Assembly (NCBI GenBank): GCA_035525375.1
Contig: DATLEI010000037.1
Span: 1-31,092, forward strand
Direction: 5' to 3'
Length of the DNA stretch: 31,092 bases
DNA from: JALZBN01 sp035525375
Lineage (GTDB): Bacteria > Actinomycetota > Acidimicrobiia > Acidimicrobiales > AC-14
The notes under the pieces were generated by a model. That model did no database searches. It saw nothing but the letters and a program-made list of their open reading frames with translations, and was not told where the DNA came from. A program made the position numbers and the translations under genes. Below, one piece after another: positions 14,327-21,113 of the stretch; position 1 is the first letter of the stretch; each line of letters starts with the position of its first letter.

Positions 14327-15402
14327 CCGTTGTCGCGCTCGGCGATGAACTCCTCGAGCATCCTGCGGGCTTCGTCGTCGTGGTACTGCACCGCGGGCGA
14401 CTTCATGAAGTAGGCCGACGGCGCGACGAGGGGCCCACCGATGCCACGGTCGAGCGCGAGCTTGGCGCACCGGATTGCATCGATGATGACGCCGGCAGAG
14501 TTGGGGGAGTCCCAGACCTCGAGCTTCAACTCGATATTGAGCGGGACATCACCGAAGTTGCGACCCTCCAGCCGCACGTAGGCCCATTTGCGGTCTTCCA
14601 GCCACGGCACGTGGTCGCTGGGGCCGATGTGGACGTCGTCGTCGGCGATGCCGTTGTCGATCTGGCTGGTGACGGCCTGGGTCTTGCTGATCTTCTTTGA
14701 CTCCAGCCGCTCGCGCTCGAGCATGTTCTTGAAGTCCATGTTGCCGCCGACGTTGAGCTGGTAGGTGCGGTCGAGCACGAGCCCGCGCTCTTCGAAGAGC
14801 CGGGCGAGAATGCGGTGCACGATCGTGGCGCCAACTTGGCTCTTGATGTCGTCGCCGATGATGGGAACACCAGCGGCCGTGAACTTGGCGGCCCACTCGG
14901 GGTCGGACGCAATGAAGACGGGAATGGCGTTGACGAAGGCCACGCCGGCGTCGAGGCACGCCTGGGCGTAGTGCTTCTGGGCCTCTTCGGAACCGACCGG
15001 GAGATAGGCCACGAGAACCTCGGCGTTGGCGGCGCGCAGTGCGTCGACAACGTCGACCGGCGAGGCGGGTGACTCCTCGACCGTCTGGCGGTAGTACTTG
15101 CCCAAGCCGTCGAACGTCGGGCCTCGCTGAACCGTGACTCCCAGCTCGCCGACTGCAGCGAACCGGATGGTGTTGTTCTGGCCCGAGAAGATGGCCTTGC
15201 CCACGTCGAGCCCGACCTTGGCCGCGTCGACATCGAATGCGGCGACGATCTCGACGTCGCGAACGTGGTACCCACCCAGGGCCACGTGCATCAGGCCCGG
15301 AACGGTGTCAGAGGGGTCGGCATCTCGGTAGTACTCGAGACCCTGGATGAGTGAGCTGGCGCAGTTACCGACTCCGGCGATTGCAACGCGAATGTTTTTC
15401 AT
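14323..15402 (-). CDS. ino1: Inositol-1-phosphate synthase
   Basis: 359 residues, the length of the short actinobacterial/archaeal myo-inositol-1-phosphate synthase. NAD-binding start IRVAIAGVGNCASSLIQGLEYY, then the catalytic core GDDIKSQVGATIVHRIL with the conserved Lys, LNVGGNMDFKNM, and the C-terminal KLEVWDSPNSAGVIIDAIRCAK. It converts glucose 6-phosphate to inositol 1-phosphate, the entry to phosphatidylinositol, mannosides and mycothiol. It begins 1 nt after the padR stop region overlaps it (4-nt overlap at 15399-15402), so the two are co-translated. Gene pair and order match Rv0046c-Rv0047c. Confidence 0.96.
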   Translation of the reverse strand: MKNIRVAIAGVGNCASSLIQGLEYYRDADPSDTVPGLMHVALGGYHVRDVEIVAAFDVDAAKVGLDVGKAIFSGQNNTIRFAAVGELGVTVQRGPTFDGLGKYYRQTVEESPASPVDVVDALRAANAEVLVAYLPVGSEEAQKHYAQACLDAGVAFVNAIPVFIASDPEWAAKFTAAGVPIIGDDIKSQVGATIVHRILARLFEERGLVLDRTYQLNVGGNMDFKNMLERERLESKKISKTQAVTSQIDNGIADDDVHIGPSDHVPWLEDRKWAYVRLEGRNFGDVPLNIELKLEVWDSPNSAGVIIDAIRCAKLALDRGIGGPLVAPSAYFMKSPAVQYHDDEARRMLEEFIAERDNG

Positions 15403-16028
15403 GACTGACGTGCCTTCCTTTCAGTGGCGATCAGCGAATCGAGCCACGAGATGTCTCGTTCGGTGGATTCAGTTCCGTGATCGATCAGGGACTGCGTGTA
15501 GGAATCGAGCCGAGCCTGCCGAACTCGGGCGCCTCGGGTCTGGGCCAACCGCTCGACCAGTTGAGCCCGGCGGCGCTCGAAGAGGCCGAGCCGGGCGTCA
15601 GGCGGGAGATGGCGGCAGAAGGCGAGGCGCAGCTTGAAGGCACGATCGTCGTCGGCACTCGTCGACTCGGTTTCGAGCAACTCCTCAAAGAGGCGCTCGC
15701 CGGCGGGAGTGATGCGGTAGACCTTGCGCCCGCGCGAGGAGCGAGTGCCGGGCTTGCGGCCCGCGGCGCGCCGGTTTCGGAACGCGGCGACCTCGCCGGT
15801 GATGGAGCCGGTCATCGGTACCGATGGCACGGTGGCCGGCGCGGCTTCCCCGTCGTCACTTATGACCGCCTCGACCGCTCCTGCGGTCTCGAGCCGGCCC
15901 AGCGCCGGGTAGAGCGAACCGAACGAGACACTCGACAAGGGCCCCAGCGCCTCAGCAAGGCGCTTCTTCAGGACATAGCCATGAAGGTCCTGTTCCTTCA
16001 ACAGTCCCAGGATCGCCAGCTCCAGCAC
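15399..16028 (-). CDS. PadR-family transcriptional regulator next to ino1
   Basis: 209 residues from GTG 16028, which has a GAGAGG ribosome-binding site 7 nt upstream. The PadR winged helix opens LELAILGLLKEQDLHGYVLKKRL, then SFGSLYPALGRLETAGAVEAV, and resumes with GRKVYRITPAGERLFEELL. A C-terminal helical dimerisation half follows. Between the last two segments lies a Pro/Ser/Gly-rich insertion of about 45 residues where the wing normally turns in about 10. A double palindrome upstream (16052-16076) is the probable autoregulatory site, which would also control ino1. Confidence 0.9.
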   Translation of the reverse strand: MLELAILGLLKEQDLHGYVLKKRLAEALGPLSSVSFGSLYPALGRLETAGAVEAVISDDGEAAPATVPSVPMTGSITGEVAAFRNRRAAGRKPGTRSSRGRKVYRITPAGERLFEELLETESTSADDDRAFKLRLAFCRHLPPDARLGLFERRRAQLVERLAQTRGARVRQARLDSYTQSLIDHGTESTERDISWLDSLIATERKARQS

Positions 16029-16051
16029 GTATGTACCTCTCAAGTTCGCAT

Positions 16052-16076
16052 CCGATATATCGGCTCGATATATCGG
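16052..16076. promoter_or_regulatory. Tandem PadR-like operator upstream of padR-ino1
   Basis: CCGATATATCGG (16052-16063) is a perfect 12-bp palindrome, and CGATATATCG (16066-16075) repeats its core 13 bp away, a little over one helical turn. This AT-rich patch stands out in very GC-rich DNA. It lies 24-50 bp before the padR start and also about 25 bp from the divergent -35 of the DUF5318 promoter, so it could affect both directions. PadR family sites are often symmetric AT-rich sequences of this kind; ligand and regulator are inferred. Confidence 0.65.
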
Positions 16077-16097
16077 AACAACTCTACGACGGTGCCG

Positions 16098-16126
16098 TTG
16101 GCGCGTCAAGGGCGCGGCGGTAGGGT
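16098..16126 (+). promoter_or_regulatory. Predicted promoter of the leader peptide C-DUF5318-PBP unit
   Basis: -35 TTGGCG (16098-16103), 17-nt spacer, -10 TAGGGT (16121-16126). Initiation about 7 nt later would fall near 16133, almost exactly at the left border of leader repeat copy C, giving a short 5' leader of about 26 nt before the leader ATG. Confidence 0.55.
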
Positions 16127-16130
16127 TGGG

Positions 16131-16212
16131 ACGTGAGCGAGCGGAGACGAGCGAACCAATGAGCACAGTGCCCCGCTCAGCGGGGCAGCTGCCGGAGGGA
16201 GCAACCCGGTGA
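16131..16212 (+). repeat. Dispersed leader repeat, copy C
   Basis: Starts ACGTGAGCGAGC, then CGAGCGAACCA directly before the leader ATG, then the block CCCCGCTCAGCGGGGCAG shared by all three copies. It is the only copy located at a promoter rather than between co-oriented genes, and the only one on the forward strand. Confidence 0.8.
16159..16212 (+). CDS. 17-residue leader peptide, copy C (upstream of DUF5318 gene)
   Basis: ORF reading MSTVPRSAGQLPEGATR and then TGA, overlapping the GTG start of the next gene as GTGA. It is the most diverged of the three copies after codon 10, yet length, frame and overlap are unchanged. Codons 12-14 (CCG GAG GGA) supply a real GGAGG ribosome-binding sequence about 10 nt before the downstream GTG. 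The hairpin over codons 5-9 is extended here to 8 bp (TGCCCCGC-TCA-GCGGGGCA). Confidence 0.62.
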   Translation: MSTVPRSAGQLPEGATR

Positions 16213-16652
16213 GTTTCGGGCCAGGGTCGTTCCGGGGGGCAGGTGAGTCCACCCACCCGGGCCAAGTCGACTACCGCCTGATCCGGCAACGCACCATCGA
16301 CGAGTTCCGGCGGGGCCGATTGTCCCGCCTCGACATCTGCGACGCCCAGTCTGAGTTGCTGCGGGCCGCCCGTAACGTCGGCCGGCAACGAGCGCAGCCC
16401 TGTCCCATCTGCGACGAGGCCCGGCTCGTCCTGGTCACCTTTGTCTTCGGCTCCAAGCTCCCGGCCCACGGGCGTTGCATCACCACCCAAAAGGAGATGC
16501 AGGCGATGTCCCGCCGCCTCGACGAGGTCACCTGCTACGTCGTCGAGGTATGTCCCGAGTGCTCTTGGAATCACCTCCTTCGCACGTTCCCGCTCGGTGG
16601 CCGGGGCCGGCTACCGGCGAGCGGCACCTCCGCCTCCAGTCCGAAGCTCTGA
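16209..16652 (+). CDS. DUF5318 family zinc-ribbon protein
   Basis: 147 residues. Two paired cysteine knuckles, CPIC (residues 65-68) and CPEC (about 115-118), form a likely zinc ribbon around a conserved core (DEARLVLVTFVFGSKLPAHGRCI ... EVTCYVVEVCPECSWNHLLRTF). It is the DUF5318 protein found next to ponA1 in actinobacteria (Rv0049 in M. tuberculosis); function unknown. The GTG start overlaps the leader peptide stop. The unit continues with membrane proteins and a penicillin-binding protein, so a link to envelope growth or its regulation is plausible. Confidence 0.85.
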   Translation: MSFGPGSFRGAGESTHPGQVDYRLIRQRTIDEFRRGRLSRLDICDAQSELLRAARNVGRQRAQPCPICDEARLVLVTFVFGSKLPAHGRCITTQKEMQAMSRRLDEVTCYVVEVCPECSWNHLLRTFPLGGRGRLPASGTSASSPKL

Positions 16653-16663
16653 CCGCACCCTCA

Positions 16664-17239
16664 GTGCCGGCGCGACTCGAATCCGGGGTCCGAGCGCGCC
16701 TCGGCGACGCCTCCCGTCCGTGGGGACACGCGGTCGCAATCGGCGCCGCAGCTGCGGCCGTTCTCATGGCCGTGACGTCAACCGGCGACGTCATCTTGCT
16801 AGGAGTGTTGCTGGGTTTGGCCGCGTCCGACGCGGTCGCCGGAGGGGTGGCGATCCTGGCCGGCGCCGGAGTCATCGGGCGATGGGGTACCTCGTCCCTT
16901 GCTGCCCTCGCTGGTGGTCAGGCCGTCGTTGGGGCCGGCGGATGGACCGGCTCCGAACTGACGGTTGCCTCGACGTGGGGTGGAGCTCTCGCCCTCCTTC
17001 TCGTCTGCCCGCCGGGGCTGGCGCCCGCGGCCGCGTTCGGGGCGACAGCGGCGCAGATCGTGGCCGGTCCTGCCCTGGCTGAAGGTTCGTCAACGGGCAT
17101 GATCGCCTTGCGTGTGCTGGTGCCCCTCGGAGGGATGGTGGTGGCGATGGCGCTGGCGCGGCTGGTGCCGCGCCCCATTGCGCGCACCGGCGCCGTCCTC
17201 GTGGGCGTCGTCGCTGCTGGCTTGGCGTTCGCCTCCTGA
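16664..17239 (+). CDS. Polytopic membrane protein of unknown function (about 5 helices)
   Basis: 191 residues from GTG 16664, 11 nt after the DUF5318 stop. The frame is open upstream to 16475 and other in-frame starts exist (for example ATG 16550), but that part overlaps the DUF5318 gene and is not hydrophobic. About five or six Ala/Gly/Val-rich helices are packed with short loops. No motif recognised. It overlaps the next gene as TGATG, indicating coupling, so the two membrane proteins are likely partners. Confidence 0.65.
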   Translation: MPARLESGVRARLGDASRPWGHAVAIGAAAAAVLMAVTSTGDVILLGVLLGLAASDAVAGGVAILAGAGVIGRWGTSSLAALAGGQAVVGAGGWTGSELTVASTWGGALALLLVCPPGLAPAAAFGATAAQIVAGPALAEGSSTGMIALRVLVPLGGMVVAMALARLVPRPIARTGAVLVGVVAAGLAFAS

Positions 17240-18600
17240 TGAACGGCGAACAAGTGCTCCTTGCCGTCGCAGTGGCTTGCCCGCTGGCCGGAACGCTCCT
17301 CGGGTTACTGGCCCCGTCCACAGTGGTTGGACGCCGGATCCTCAAGTCGGGCGCCTTGGTTTCTGCGGTTGCGTGGGGCGCTCTGTTGGTGTTGTCGTCA
17401 GCCGTCCACGTCGGCGGGTTTCATTCTGGGCCCCTCGTCTCGTCGACGGCTTGCGGAGCGGCACTGTTGCTCATCTCGGTAGACCGAGACGCGCCAACGC
17501 GCCCGGCCCTCGCCGCCAGTGGGTTCTCACTCGTGTTCATCCAGGCGGCCCTCGCCACGGGTGGCGGTGGCGGAAACGGTGGCGCGCTGGTCGGAGGCTT
17601 GGCGGCATCAGCGTCCTGCGCCTTGGCCGCGGCATGGGAGCCGGGCCGTGTGGGCGGCGTTCTCGCGCCGCCGGCGGCCGCGATCGGCGTTCTGGCGACT
17701 GCCGTCGGTGTGTTCTTGGTGCACGACGAGACGAGTGCGTGGTTGCTCCCCGCCGTTGGCAGCGCAACCGTGCCGAGAAATGCGGTCATAGCGCTAGTGA
17801 TCGGCGCCGCAGGCCTCTGTATCGCCGGCGGCCTTCGGCCGGGTCGCAGCACGGTGCTCCTCCTAGCCGGCGGTCTCGGCGTTGGTGCGCGCGCCGGACC
17901 CCTCCTGGGCATCGCAGCTAACGTCGCCCCGGCCGCGCCGGGAACCTCCGAAGGACTGGCCGGGCTCGTTCTGGCTCTTGCTCTCGTTGCGATCGTCGCC
18001 TCGCTTCTCCGCAAGCCACCACTGGCCATTGCGATGCTGTCGCTCGCGGTGGCGGCCGGACCGCTGCGGCTGTTGCCTGCGAGTCGCCTCCTCGCGGCCG
18101 CGGCTGTACTGGCGCTGGCGATCGACCGGGCCCCGGCATGGCTGCTCGTCGTACCCGGCGCGGCCGCATTGGTTGTGGGGGCGGTCGACGCCGGCTCTGT
18201 ACTTGCAATCGCGTGCGCCGGCGCGGTTGCGACTGTGGGCGCCGTCCTAGCGGGGGTCGAGTTCTTTGATGGCGCGCCGGCGACGGAGGCGCGCAACCGG
18301 TTTGACATCTGGTCGGTTCCGACGATCCTGGCAGGAGGCTGGCTGTTGCTGGCACCGGGGCGCTGGACCTGGACCGCGGCCCAGGAGCTTCGGTTCTACG
18401 ACATCGGAGCGGCGCGCGCCGCCGCGGCTGGCCTCATCGCGGCCGTGCTTGTCATTGCATGGTGGAGCCGCGCCCCTGCTGGTCCCGAGACTGAACCTGA
18501 GAGCGACCCCCAGGGCGAGGTCGAGGCGGGACCCGAGGTGGAGCCCGGGGCCGGAGCCCTACCAGCGGAGTTGGTACTCTCGGAGCGCAGTGCGCCGTAG
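17239..18600 (+). CDS. Large polytopic membrane protein of unknown function (about 12-14 helices)
   Basis: 453 residues, almost entirely Ala/Leu/Val/Gly-rich helices, ending in an acidic tail (ETEPESDPQGEVEAGPEVEPG). The N-terminus (LLAVAVACPLAGTLLGLL) is vaguely like proton-antiporter subunits of the NuoM/N and Mrp type, but I see none of the conserved Lys/Glu motifs in the helices, so I do not assign it. ATG 17239 overlaps the preceding stop (TGATG). It lies between DUF5318 and a class A penicillin-binding protein, a position that suggests a cell-wall role. Confidence 0.72.
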   Translation: MNGEQVLLAVAVACPLAGTLLGLLAPSTVVGRRILKSGALVSAVAWGALLVLSSAVHVGGFHSGPLVSSTACGAALLLISVDRDAPTRPALAASGFSLVFIQAALATGGGGGNGGALVGGLAASASCALAAAWEPGRVGGVLAPPAAAIGVLATAVGVFLVHDETSAWLLPAVGSATVPRNAVIALVIGAAGLCIAGGLRPGRSTVLLLAGGLGVGARAGPLLGIAANVAPAAPGTSEGLAGLVLALALVAIVASLLRKPPLAIAMLSLAVAAGPLRLLPASRLLAAAAVLALAIDRAPAWLLVVPGAAALVVGAVDAGSVLAIACAGAVATVGAVLAGVEFFDGAPATEARNRFDIWSVPTILAGGWLLLAPGRWTWTAAQELRFYDIGAARAAAAGLIAAVLVIAWWSRAPAGPETEPESDPQGEVEAGPEVEPGAGALPAELVLSERSAP

Positions 18601-20875
18601 CCCGCCCGTCTTTCTGGGTCCTTCTGCCGCGAGCCAACGCGTGCTCGATCGTCCGCCCGCCGGACGCGGCCGGGGAAAGGCCGCCCCTGCACGGACGCCG
18701 GCGCGCGCCGGCACCGCCAAGCCCAAGCGCCCCCAGCGCCCGAGCTGGTTCTGGCGTTACCGCCGGCTGTGGTTCCTTCTCGGCCTCGTAGCCCTCACCG
18801 GGCTGGCCGGCGCCGCGTGGGTGATCACTCAGGTGCCCCTTCCGCCCGAGGTTCCCCAGGCCCAGACGACGATCATCTACGACGCAGCCGGCGCGCAGAT
18901 CGCTGTGCTCCATGGCAACGAGAACCGGTTCCCGGTGAAGCTCGATCAGGTGCCCAAGGTGACGATCGACGCCGTTGTCTCCACCGAAGACCGCAACTTC
19001 TTTACGCACAAGGGGATCGACCCACTCGGCATCGCCCGGGCTACCTGGGCCGACATCCGCAACCAGGGCACGCGCCAGGGCGCGTCGACGATCACGCAGC
19101 AATACGTCAAGAACGCCTACGTCGGCGGCGGCGGTCGGGGCCGTACCTTGGCGCGCAAGCTGAAGGAAGCGGTCATCGCAGTGAAGCTGGAGAACAAGTT
19201 CAGCAAACAGCAGATCCTGGAGCGCTACCTCAATGCGGTGTATTTCGGCCGCGGCGCGTACGGCATCCAGGCCGCGGCCAAGGCGTATTTCGGTATGGAT
19301 GTGACCCAACTCGGCCTGCGAGAATCGGTGTACCTGGCGGGCATCATCCGCAGTCCGTCAAAAGCGGACGTAGCCACTGACCCAGACCTGGCCACCCGTT
19401 ACCGAAGCGTCGCCGTAGAAGCGATGGTCAGGACGCGCGCGATCACGCGCGCCCAGGCGGACGAAGTTCTGGCCGTGCGATTGGCGTCCTATGTCATCAG
19501 TCCCAGCCAGAGCCAGACGACGGTGACCTCAGACGTCAAGGGAGTCGATTACTTCGTCGAGTACGTCCGCCACCAACTCCTTCAGAAATACAGCCTGGAT
19601 CAGGTCCTCCGGGGCGGGCTGCGCGTGCACACGACCCTTGACCCCAAGCTGCAGAACCTGGCCTATGACGCGGTGTACACCGACACCCTCAACCGGACCA
19701 GCGACCCCGCCGGCGCGCTGGTGTCCCTTGACCCCGAGGGGCGGGTGGTGGCCATGGTCGGCGGGAAGGACTGGTCGAAGTCACAGGTGAATCTCGCCGT
19801 CGGCACCGAGGGCGGCGGACGCGGTCGCCAGGGAGGGTCGGCGTTCAAACCCTTCCTCCTGGCCGAGACCGTGAGCGAGGGGTATTCGGTCGAGTCCTCC
19901 TTCAGGGGCCCGGCCAAAATCGTGCTGCCCAAGGCTCTCGGAGGAGAGGACTGGGAGGTCAACAACTACGAGAATGCGTCCTTCGGTCAGATCAACCTCA
20001 TCGACGCGACCACGTTCTCGGTCAACACCGTCTACGCCCAGCTCGTCACGACTATTGGCGCCGACAAGGTCGTCGGTATGGCGCACAAGCTGGGCATTCG
20101 CTCACCTCTGAACGCGGTCCCGTCGGTTGCGCTCGGGACTCAGAATGTGTCGGTTCTGGAGATGGCCGGCGCGTACTCGACGTTCGCCAACGAGGGCGTG
20201 CAGGTCGAGCCGAGGGTGCTAAAACAGGTGTCGCTCGGCGACAGCGTCGTCCTCGATGACCAGCCCAAGCGCACCCGGGTTCTGGAGCGCTCCCACGCCG
20301 ACACGGTGAACTTCGTGCTGGGTCAGGTCGTCGAGCGTGGATCGGGGGTGGCCGCGCAGCTGCCCGACGGGCCGGCCTGGGGAAAGACCGGTACGAGCGA
20401 GGACTATGGCGACGCGTGGTTCGTCGGGTTCAACAAGAAGCTGACGACAGCCGTGTGGATGGGGTATCCGCAGGGCCAATCTCAGCCGATGGTTTCGGTG
20501 CATGGCGTCGCCAAGGTGAACGGCGGGTCCTTGCCGGCTCAGATCTGGAAACGCTTCATGTCACGCGCCGCCCCGGGGGATGACGGCGGTTACCCGATCC
20601 CACGCAACTTCGACGGCACGCCACTCGGCGCACTCCTGAGGTTCTCCGAGCCGACGGTAAGCACGACGCAACCGACTTCGTCGTCTGACAGCGTGCCCTC
20701 GTCGTCAACGGTGCCAGCATCGCCGCCCTCAACGCAGGCCAGCCAATCGAAGCCGTCCAACGATCCGCCGGTTGTGGTGTCGACGTCACCCCCGGTGCAG
20801 GCGACAGACCCCCCGGATCCGGATGTGTCGATCCCCGACATCACCCGGCCGACCATTACTCGACCTACGAGGTAG
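18590..20875 (+). CDS. Bifunctional class A penicillin-binding protein (PonA type)
   Basis: 761 residues from GTG 18590 (GGAG 4 nt upstream, 11-nt overlap with the previous gene); GTG 18641 is an alternative. A basic cytoplasmic N-terminus and one transmembrane anchor (LWFLLGLVALTGLAGAAWVI) precede the GT51 glycosyltransferase domain (STEDRNFFTHKGIDPLGI, GASTITQQYVKNAYV, KEAVIAVKLENKFSKQQILERYLN). The transpeptidase domain has SAFK (S417), SVN (S477) and KTGTSED (K599). The C-terminal 85 residues are a Ser/Thr/Pro-rich extracellular tail ending in Pro-Thr-Arg repeats. It polymerises and cross-links peptidoglycan; the corresponding mycobacterial locus is ponA1. Confidence 0.95.
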   Translation: MRRSPPVFLGPSAASQRVLDRPPAGRGRGKAAPARTPARAGTAKPKRPQRPSWFWRYRRLWFLLGLVALTGLAGAAWVITQVPLPPEVPQAQTTIIYDAAGAQIAVLHGNENRFPVKLDQVPKVTIDAVVSTEDRNFFTHKGIDPLGIARATWADIRNQGTRQGASTITQQYVKNAYVGGGGRGRTLARKLKEAVIAVKLENKFSKQQILERYLNAVYFGRGAYGIQAAAKAYFGMDVTQLGLRESVYLAGIIRSPSKADVATDPDLATRYRSVAVEAMVRTRAITRAQADEVLAVRLASYVISPSQSQTTVTSDVKGVDYFVEYVRHQLLQKYSLDQVLRGGLRVHTTLDPKLQNLAYDAVYTDTLNRTSDPAGALVSLDPEGRVVAMVGGKDWSKSQVNLAVGTEGGGRGRQGGSAFKPFLLAETVSEGYSVESSFRGPAKIVLPKALGGEDWEVNNYENASFGQINLIDATTFSVNTVYAQLVTTIGADKVVGMAHKLGIRSPLNAVPSVALGTQNVSVLEMAGAYSTFANEGVQVEPRVLKQVSLGDSVVLDDQPKRTRVLERSHADTVNFVLGQVVERGSGVAAQLPDGPAWGKTGTSEDYGDAWFVGFNKKLTTAVWMGYPQGQSQPMVSVHGVAKVNGGSLPAQIWKRFMSRAAPGDDGGYPIPRNFDGTPLGALLRFSEPTVSTTQPTSSSDSVPSSSTVPASPPSTQASQSKPSNDPPVVVSTSPPVQATDPPDPDVSIPDITRPTITRPTR

Positions 20876-20906
20876 AACCTGCGGCGCCAGCCCAAGCCGC
20901 TGGTGG

Positions 20907-21050
20907 TCAGTCGGGGTCCACGAGATCGTGTGACCGATTTGCCCGACAGCTGGGGCACCACAACTCGGGTTGCGCCACCGGTGATTCGTTCGGCCAGACC
21001 GCGACGAGCTCGTCGTCGTGCCCGGCGCAGCTCTCGCACACACGATCCAT
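20907..21050 (-). CDS. 47-residue zinc-ribbon protein
   Basis: Starts MDRVCESCAGHDDELVAV and has a second knuckle WCPSCRANRSHDL, that is C-x2-C with a 25-residue gap to C-x2-C, enough for one structural zinc. An upstream ATG at 21125 is in frame but would overlap panB. ATG 21050 has a -10-like TACGGT 6 nt upstream. Small actinobacterial proteins beginning VCESC and ending in a WC-x2-C-x3-H block are familiar to me as hypothetical proteins; role unknown. Together with panB it fills the 238-bp gap after the PBP gene. Confidence 0.65.
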   Translation of the reverse strand: MDRVCESCAGHDDELVAVWPNESPVAQPELWCPSCRANRSHDLVDPD

Positions 21051-21056
21051 CCCGCC

Positions 21057-21066
21057 ACCGTAGACT
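21057..21066. promoter_or_regulatory. Overlapping divergent -10 boxes between the zinc-ribbon gene and panB
   Basis: ACCGTAGACT reads as TACGGT on the reverse strand (21057-21062) and TAGACT on the forward strand (21061-21066), sharing two bases. This is the same geometry as at 5148-5157. The reverse -10 is 6 nt from its ATG; the forward one would give panB a leader of about 40 nt carrying a strong AAGGAGG site. Confidence 0.4.
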
Positions 21067-21113
21067 TGACGCGCCGCCGGCAGCCGCAGGGCGCCGGACG
21101 GAAGGAGGCAGTC

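Noticed and set aside
16029..16574. N-terminal extension of the ino1-linked PadR to 16574
   Set aside because: It runs through the operator, the divergent promoter, leader repeat C and antisense to the DUF5318 gene; GTG 16028 has a ribosome-binding site and opens the PadR fold.
18266..18589. Longer start for the penicillin-binding protein (ATG 18266)
   Set aside because: It overlaps over 330 nt of the preceding membrane-protein gene and the added residues are Arg/Pro-rich shadow sequence.
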